Program-made: the position numbers and the translations under genes
Notes under the pieces: generated by a model
The model's input: only the letters and a program-made list of their open reading frames with translations
The model's database searches: none
Told to the model about the DNA's origin: nothing
In this document: positions 59,938 to 64,000 of the stretch, one piece after another
Numbering within the stretch: position 1 is the first letter of the stretch
Layout of the letters: each line of letters starts with the position of its first letter
Assembly: GCF_037860835.1 (NCBI RefSeq)
Contig: NZ_JBBEOG010000001.1
Location: forward strand, 372,001 to 436,000
DNA: 64,000 bases
From: Aquipuribacter nitratireducens
GTDB taxonomy: Bacteria; Actinomycetota; Actinomycetes; Actinomycetales; JBBAYJ01
Direction of reading: 5' to 3'

Positions 59938-60505
59938 ATGATCGCTCTCCCCCTCCCGCTCCAGCAGGGCCTGACGATCGACTGGACCGACGTCCCGGTC
60001 TACAACACGGTGATGTCCGTCGCGGCCGGTGTGCCGGGCTGCTCCTGCTGGTCGACCTCGCCCGACGTCTGAGGCGCGGGGACGTCGTACGCCTCGAGGG
60101 CTGGGCGCTGGCGTTCACGGCCAACGGGGCGCTGCTGACGGCGACCGGCCTCCACATGACGCTGACGTGGCCGCTCGCGCCGGGTGGGTTCCCTACGACA
60201 ACATCATCTTCGGTGAGCCCGCGCTGGTGCTCGGGGTCGTCCTGCTGGTCGTGTCGTTCGGGCTGTGGAGGCGCGGGGACCTGATAGCCGCCCCCGGCCC
60301 TGGGCGCGACGAGGCCCTCGGGGCGCTCGGGCTCCCGATGTCCGTGCTCGCAGTCGGTATCGGGCTCGGCTGCTTCGCCATCGCCGCCGCGACCGTCGGA
60401 GGGGTGGCGTGGACCCTGGCCGGCCTCGCGTTCCTCCTCTTCGGTGCGCTCAACTGCTACACGCACATCGAGCTGATCCTCGCGACGCAGCCCTCCGCCG
60501 GCTGA
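59938..60505 (+). pseudogene. DUF981-like membrane protein gene, broken by two frameshifts
   Basis: Three frames carry successive pieces of one membrane protein. Frame 1 (from ATG 59938) gives [20 protein letters not shown] and [12 protein letters not shown] shift near 60033 then gives [20 protein letters not shown] and [31 protein letters not shown] second shift near 60190 gives VPYDNIIFGEPALVLGVVLLVVSFGLWRRG through YTHIELILATQPSAG. Each change moves the frame by -1, as one missing base would, in G-rich runs. The pieces join to a DUF981-like protein with four or more helices. It may be a recent pseudogene or a sequence error in G runs. The family's function is unknown. Confidence 0.78.
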
Positions 60506-60641
60506 GCCCGACAGCAGGGGTGCGTCGCGGGGATCTCCCGCGCAAGCCGGCCACAGCGCAGGAACCTGGCGTCGCACCTGCAGGCCGGCGACGAGACGGA
60601 CGCGCCCGTCCTGCGGTGTGGCCGCGCCGCGGCCCGACGCC

Positions 60642-62513
60642 TCAGCGGTCCGTCGCGGGGATCTCGGACCCGGTGGGGGCGTACCAGACGCCGTAGCGGA
60701 GCGTGGGGTCGATCTCGACGAGGCGGTGCGGCGCACCGATGATGAGCGGCCGCGGCACGAGGGCTCCGATGAGCAGCTCTCCGGGCTCTGCCCGGATCGC
60801 CTCCTGCGCAGGGTCGACGAGGCGGTAGTCGCGGTCGCCGAGCCAGTACTGGAAGGCCGTCCCGGTGAGCAGGAGCGGACGGTCGACGATGAGGGCGATG
60901 TCGGCGTCCGGGTACTCCTCGACGGTGTCGCGGAGGGTGAACAGCTGTCGGAGGCCGTCGTCGCGGGCGTCGATCGTGCGGTGCTCGGCGACGAAGGAGC
61001 CCGTGACGGCGGCGGCCCCGAGCGCGACGAGGACGACCCCGGCGAGCGTCGCCGGCGGCACGGCCCGCGCCTGCAGCCAGCGGATGGCGACGAGCACGAC
61101 GAGCGCGGCGAGGGTCGCCTGGACCCACGGCACCCGGAGCTCGCCGTCCGGTACCCAGTCCCACATCTCGATGCCGGGCGGGTTGAGCTGCACGAGCCCG
61201 CCGACGATGCCGCCGACCGCGAACAGGACCACCGCGACGCCGAGACCGAGCAGCCCCACCGCCCACACGGCACGGCGCCACATGAGCCGGTCGAGCCGGC
61301 CCGTGACGACGACCGTGAGGCCGACCACGGCGAGCAGGGACCACACGGGGTCCATGTAGCGGCCGTACACGACCTGGTCGAGGCGACCGGCGCCGACGGT
61401 GAGCCGGGTCGAGAGGTAGAACGCGCCGACCAGCAGCTGCCCCAGGCCGATCGCGAGGAGAACGCCGTAGGGGCCGGGGGAGCGCTGCTCCCACTCGCGA
61501 CGGGCGAGGCGGAGCAGCCACAGGACCGCGACGACGGTCATGCCGCCCCACGCGACCGCCCCGTACCAGGCGTGCCCCACGGTCAGCGACGTCATGAAGC
61601 CGATGTGGAGCTGGCCGATCTGGTCCCCGGCGGCCGAGAACCGGTCGACCTCGCCGTAGAGCCGCGCCTCGACGAGGCGGTTCGCGACGACGGACCCGGC
61701 GACGCCGGCCGCGCCGAGCGCGACGACCACCCAGCCGCCCCGCGGGCGGGTGCGCCACGCCCACCACGCGACGACGACGACGAGCAGTGCCGCGGTCGGT
61801 ACGAACCGGGAGTGGACGAGGCCGAGGTAGCCGGCGGTGAGCGCGAGTGCCGCCGCGGTGCCGGTGCGGGAGGCGACGGGCAGGCCCACGCGGCGGACCA
61901 GCCCGACGGGGCCCTGCGGACGCGTCGCGGTCGTCCCGTCGTCCCACAGCCGGAGCACGAGGAGGAAGGACAGGGCGACGAGGAGACCGATGAGGGCCTC
62001 CGGCAGGGCGTAGCCGGTGTACAGCGCCCGACCCGGCGCGACCGCGACGACCCCGCCCACGAGGAGGGCGGCGCGGGGACCGGCGCCGAGCCGACGCGAC
62101 ACCGCCGCCCACACGACGACCGCGACCGTCGCGAGCACGACGTTGACGGCGACCGAGAGGTGCAGGAACGTCACCGGGCTGTCCGCCACCGACCACAGCG
62201 GCGACACGAGCAGCCCCCAGCCCGCGGAGTACCCGCCGGCGTGCGGCGGCATGATGAGGTCGGCGCCGCCGCCCCCGCCGAGCAGGCGCGCGGCCATGAG
62301 GTAGCCGATCTCGTCCTTCGTCTGGACCGGTGCCGTGGCGTCGAGGCTCAGCGCCGTCTGCACCGCCGCCACGGCCGCGAGCACGAGCACCCACTGCCAC
62401 GGGCGGGCGCCGGGCCGGGTGGTGCGCGGGGCCCGCGCGGGCGCGGTCGCACGGACCGGCGTCGCCGCGGTCGTGACCGGGGTCGGCCCGGCGGCGTCGA
62501 TCGAGGTGTCCAT
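60642..62513 (-). CDS. Large membrane protein of GT-C/mannosyltransferase type
   Basis: A 623-residue polytopic membrane protein with about eleven hydrophobic segments. A DE pair (PVQTKDEIGYLMAARLL) sits in the first outer loop, as in GT-C-type lipid-linked sugar transferases, followed by PHAGGYSAGWGLLVSPLWSV and LVHSRFVPTAALLVVV. The C-terminal ~100 residues form a soluble domain that includes EEYPDADIALIVDRPLLLTG and YWLGDRDYRLVDP. The family is not certain; it may glycosylate cell-wall polymers or proteins. ATG 62513 was chosen over upstream codons because it begins a low-complexity but continuous N-terminus. Transcribed alone, divergent from the tRNA pair. Confidence 0.75.
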   Translation of the reverse strand: MDTSIDAAGPTPVTTAATPVRATAPARAPRTTRPGARPWQWVLVLAAVAAVQTALSLDATAPVQTKDEIGYLMAARLLGGGGGADLIMPPHAGGYSAGWGLLVSPLWSVADSPVTFLHLSVAVNVVLATVAVVVWAAVSRRLGAGPRAALLVGGVVAVAPGRALYTGYALPEALIGLLVALSFLLVLRLWDDGTTATRPQGPVGLVRRVGLPVASRTGTAAALALTAGYLGLVHSRFVPTAALLVVVVAWWAWRTRPRGGWVVVALGAAGVAGSVVANRLVEARLYGEVDRFSAAGDQIGQLHIGFMTSLTVGHAWYGAVAWGGMTVVAVLWLLRLARREWEQRSPGPYGVLLAIGLGQLLVGAFYLSTRLTVGAGRLDQVVYGRYMDPVWSLLAVVGLTVVVTGRLDRLMWRRAVWAVGLLGLGVAVVLFAVGGIVGGLVQLNPPGIEMWDWVPDGELRVPWVQATLAALVVLVAIRWLQARAVPPATLAGVVLVALGAAAVTGSFVAEHRTIDARDDGLRQLFTLRDTVEEYPDADIALIVDRPLLLTGTAFQYWLGDRDYRLVDPAQEAIRAEPGELLIGALVPRPLIIGAPHRLVEIDPTLRYGVWYAPTGSEIPATDR

Positions 62514-62637
62514 CGTCTCCGAGTGTCGCGTACGGGGACGGGTGCCGCGTGACGGCGGCGTTGCAGCGCGGTCACGGATCGGGCACGATCCGGCGGGCGC
62601 GAGCACGGTCCGGGGTCCTGTACCCTCGTTCCTCGTC

Positions 62638-62710
62638 GCCCCGATAGCTCAGTCGGCAGAGCGTCTCCATGGTAAGGAGAAGGTCTAGGGTTCGATTCCC
62701 TATCGGGGCT
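62638..62710 (+). tRNA. tRNA-Thr (anticodon GGT)
   Basis: A 73-base tRNA. Acceptor GCCCCGA pairs with TCGGGGC. D arm GCTCAGTCGGCAGAGC; anticodon arm TCTCCATGGTAAGGAGA with GGT in the loop; T arm AGGGTTCGATTCCCT; discriminator T. TACCCT at 62620-62625 is a plausible -10. No CCA is encoded. Confidence 0.95.
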
Positions 62711-62715
62711 CTGAC

Positions 62716-62737
62716 GGGTGCCTGGCGACAGGCACCC
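62716..62737 (+). terminator. GNRA-loop hairpin between two tRNA genes
   Basis: GGGTGCCTG (62716-62724) pairs perfectly with CAGGCACCC (62729-62737) closing a GCGA tetraloop. It lies between tRNA-Thr and tRNA-Met. It may be a terminator or a processing/stability element of a joint transcript. Confidence 0.65.
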
Positions 62738-62741
62738 ACCA

Positions 62742-62814
62742 GGCGGTGTAGCTCAGCTGGTAGAGCAAGCGGCTCATAATCGCTGTGTCGTCGGTTCGAG
62801 TCCGGCCACCGCTA
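62742..62814 (+). tRNA. tRNA-Met (anticodon CAT, elongator)
   Basis: A 73-base tRNA. Acceptor GGCGGTG pairs with CACCGCT (first pair G-U). D arm GCTCAGCTGGTAGAGC; anticodon arm GCGGCTCATAATCGC with CAT; T arm CGGTTCGAGTCCG; discriminator A. The paired first base and sequence favour elongator Met rather than initiator. It is followed 39 bases later by rpmG. Confidence 0.9.
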
Positions 62815-62853
62815 CCGATCCTCCTCGACACCTGCAACGGAAGGTCTGGTCCC

Positions 62854-63024
62854 ATGGCCGCCAAGAGCGCTGACGTCCGCCCCAAGATCACCATGGCGTG
62901 CACCGAGTGCAAGGAGCGGAACTACATCACGAAGAAGAACCGGCGGAACGACCCCGACCGGCTCGACCTCGCGAAGTTCTGCCCGCGCTGCGGCAAGCAC
63001 ACCACGCACCGCGAGACCCGCTGA
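62854..63024 (+). CDS. rpmG: 50S ribosomal protein L33
   Basis: A 56-residue ribosomal protein L33 of the zinc-ribbon (C+) form: Cys16-x2-Cys19 and Cys43-x2-Cys46 (CTEC, CPRC). The [36 protein letters not shown] pattern is characteristic. It is part of the large ribosomal subunit and contacts the E-site tRNA region. ATG 62854 follows GGAAGG by 7 bases. Two dehydratase genes follow within 8 and -4 bases, the rpmG-hadA-hadB order known in mycobacteria. Confidence 0.97.
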   Translation: MAAKSADVRPKITMACTECKERNYITKKNRRNDPDRLDLAKFCPRCGKHTTHRETR

Positions 63025-63031
63025 CGCGGGC

Positions 63032-63481
63032 GTGAGCCTCGACCCAGGGCTCGTCGGCCGGGAGTACCGGTCCGACGAGCCCTTCGTCGTCGGGCGCGAG
63101 GCCGTCCGCGAGTTCGCGCGTGCCGTCCGGGCGGTGCACCCGTGGCACCACGACACCGCTGCCGCCCGGGACGCCGGCCACCCCGACGTCGTCGCGCCGC
63201 CGACCTTCGCGGTCGTCGTCGCGCAGGGCGCGACGCAGCGCCTCGTCGACGACCCCGAGGTCGGGATCGAGTACTCCCGGGTCGTCCACGGCGAGCAGGG
63301 CTTCGTCGCGCACTCGCCGATCGTCGCGGGCGACGAGCTCGTCACGACGACGACCCTCGCCGGCCTGCGCCAGGCGGCGGGCGTCGACATGCTGACGCTG
63401 CGCACCGAGGTCACGACGAGCGCAGGCGAGCCCCGCAGCACCGTCACCGCGATGCTCGTGCACCGGGGCGCCGACTCGTGA
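63032..63481 (+). CDS. HadA-like FAS1/MaoC-type HotDog dehydratase subunit
   Basis: A 149-residue HotDog-fold protein with FAS1-like dehydratase N-domain features (VGREYRSDEPFVVGREAVREFARAVRAVHPWHHDTAAARDAGHPDVVAPPTFAVVVAQ). HadA-type subunits lack the catalytic Asp/His and form the scaffold half of a heterodimeric (3R)-hydroxyacyl-ACP dehydratase. The GTG at 63032 is 8 bases after the rpmG stop. It overlaps the next gene as GTGA, making an obligate pair likely. In mycobacteria HadAB acts in mycolate elongation; in actinobacteria without mycolates the role is uncertain. Confidence 0.88.
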   Translation: MSLDPGLVGREYRSDEPFVVGREAVREFARAVRAVHPWHHDTAAARDAGHPDVVAPPTFAVVVAQGATQRLVDDPEVGIEYSRVVHGEQGFVAHSPIVAGDELVTTTTLAGLRQAAGVDMLTLRTEVTTSAGEPRSTVTAMLVHRGADS

Positions 63482-63903
63482 GCCTGCGAGGGTTCGACAC
63501 GGTCGCGGTCGGAGACACGCTGCCCGTGCTCACCGTGGAGCTCGACCGGGCCGCGCTCGTCGCGTACGCCGCCGCCTCCGGCGACCACAACGCGATCCAC
63601 TGGAGCGACCGTGTCGCCCAGGAGGTCGGCCTGCCCGGCGTCATCGCCCACGGCATGCTGACGATGGGCGTGGCGTCCCGGACGCTCACCGAGTGGGCGG
63701 GGGAGCCGACCGCGGTCGTCGCGTACTCCACGCGCTTCACCCGCCCCGTCGTGGTCCCGGACCCGGGTGTGGTGGTCCTCGAGGTCTCCGGGTCCGTCCG
63801 GAGCACCGACGCCGACGCGCGCGAGGTCGTCGTCGACCTGACGGTGGGCGTCGGCGGCGAGACCGTCCTCACGAAGACGCGGGCGACGCTCCGCCTCGCC
63901 TGA
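63478..63903 (+). CDS. HadB-like MaoC HotDog dehydratase, catalytic subunit
   Basis: A 141-residue MaoC-like HotDog protein. The hydratase motif AASGDHNAIHWSDRVAQEVGLPGVIAHGMLTMG carries the catalytic Asp36 and His41. It would dehydrate 3-hydroxyacyl thioesters together with HadA. The GTG at 63478 overlaps the HadA-like gene's stop codon as GTGA. The product ends with VLTKTRATLRLA, typical of this family. Confidence 0.9.
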   Translation: MSLRGFDTVAVGDTLPVLTVELDRAALVAYAAASGDHNAIHWSDRVAQEVGLPGVIAHGMLTMGVASRTLTEWAGEPTAVVAYSTRFTRPVVVPDPGVVVLEVSGSVRSTDADAREVVVDLTVGVGGETVLTKTRATLRLA

Positions 63904-63929
63904 GCGCGTGCACGAGGTCCGGGCGCCGT

Positions 63930-64000
63930 TCAGCCCGGCGGCGGCCCGGTCGTCGCACCGACCCGCAGCCGCACCGGCAGGGTGACGTCGCTCGCCGGGC
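63930..64000 (-). CDS. C-terminal tip of a probable LacI-family regulator (cut by window edge)
   Basis: Only about 23 residues are visible, from the right edge to the stop at 63930. They read ASDVTLPVRLRVGATTGPPPG, which fits the C-terminal 'lpt.LvvRgSt' tail of LacI/GalR regulators. This is weak evidence by itself; reading beyond 64000 would settle it. It converges on the HadB-like gene with 26 bases between. Confidence 0.5.
   Translation of the reverse strand, partial: PASDVTLPVRLRVGATTGPPPG

Noticed and set aside
59762-62814. Genomic island at the tRNA genes
   Set aside because: No integrase, transposase, direct tRNA-end repeats or clear composition change around the three tRNAs.

Overview
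The window is a stretch of very high-G+C chromosome with near-saturated G/C at third codon positions, many GTG starts and GTGA stop/start overlaps. It carries actinobacterial signatures: a recC-recB-recD run, rpmG followed by two MaoC/HotDog dehydratase genes, a PabB-PabC fusion, a class IB topoisomerase, and apparently leaderless genes with TANNNT boxes 6-7 nt before the start codon. It reads as one contig of an actinomycete (Actinomycetota); I cannot name the genus. There is no integrase, transposase, phage gene or CRISPR array.

Layout. 1-8.4 kb: recBCD DNA repair operon (minus), with recD cut by the left edge. 8.5-14.6 kb: zinc-free quinone reductase, small basic protein, topoisomerase IB, and a large secreted subtilase with a PA domain. 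14.6-31 kb: a dispersed pyrimidine catabolism region: a NitT/TauT-type ABC importer (binding protein, ATPase, two permeases), a class III aminotransferase, an SDR, an LLM-family flavin/F420 oxidoreductase, mmsA, dihydropyrimidinase (hydA) and a beta-ureidopropionase-type nitrilase. Between these lie a PAP2 phosphatase, a protein with a decayed SF2 helicase lobe, a VOC protein, a VapBC-like module and an AI-2E-family permease. No canonical dihydropyrimidine dehydrogenase is present; the LLM enzyme, cotranscribed with hydA and mmsA, is the candidate for that step. hydA and the nitrilase share an identical promoter (TTTACC, 17 bp, TAGCGT).

31-41.4 kb: PabB-PabC fusion, a large patatin with a membrane-spanning insertion, a RecQ helicase with a C-terminal phosphoribosyltransferase domain, an AIM24 protein, an ArsR regulator divergent from an MFS exporter with a clear CTTCAC/GTGAAG operator, and a DUF1801 protein. 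41.6-49.2 kb: the most striking locus, a 2343-residue membrane-anchored multicopper oxidase (six cupredoxin-like domains, then SdrD-B-like repeats and a chitobiase-C-like domain) overlapping by GTGA with a small Met- and His-rich membrane protein that looks like a copper-delivery partner. The architecture recalls MnxG-type manganese oxidases and their small companions.

49.3-56.1 kb: a PsiE-like membrane protein, then an aromatic catabolism cluster: LigAB-type extradiol dioxygenase, citryl-CoA-lyase-like protein, CaiB/BaiF CoA-transferase, IclR regulator and a divergent FAD-dependent aromatic hydroxylase. Both outward promoters carry the same inverted repeat (CGGAC-N4-GTCCGCT), a probable IclR operator. 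56.1-64 kb: small membrane protein, thioredoxin-reductase-like flavoprotein, GH13 alpha-glucosidase, YajQ, tRNA-Tyr, a DUF981-like gene broken by two frameshifts, a GT-C-type membrane protein, tRNA-Thr, tRNA-Met, rpmG, two HotDog dehydratases and the extreme C-terminus of a probable LacI regulator.
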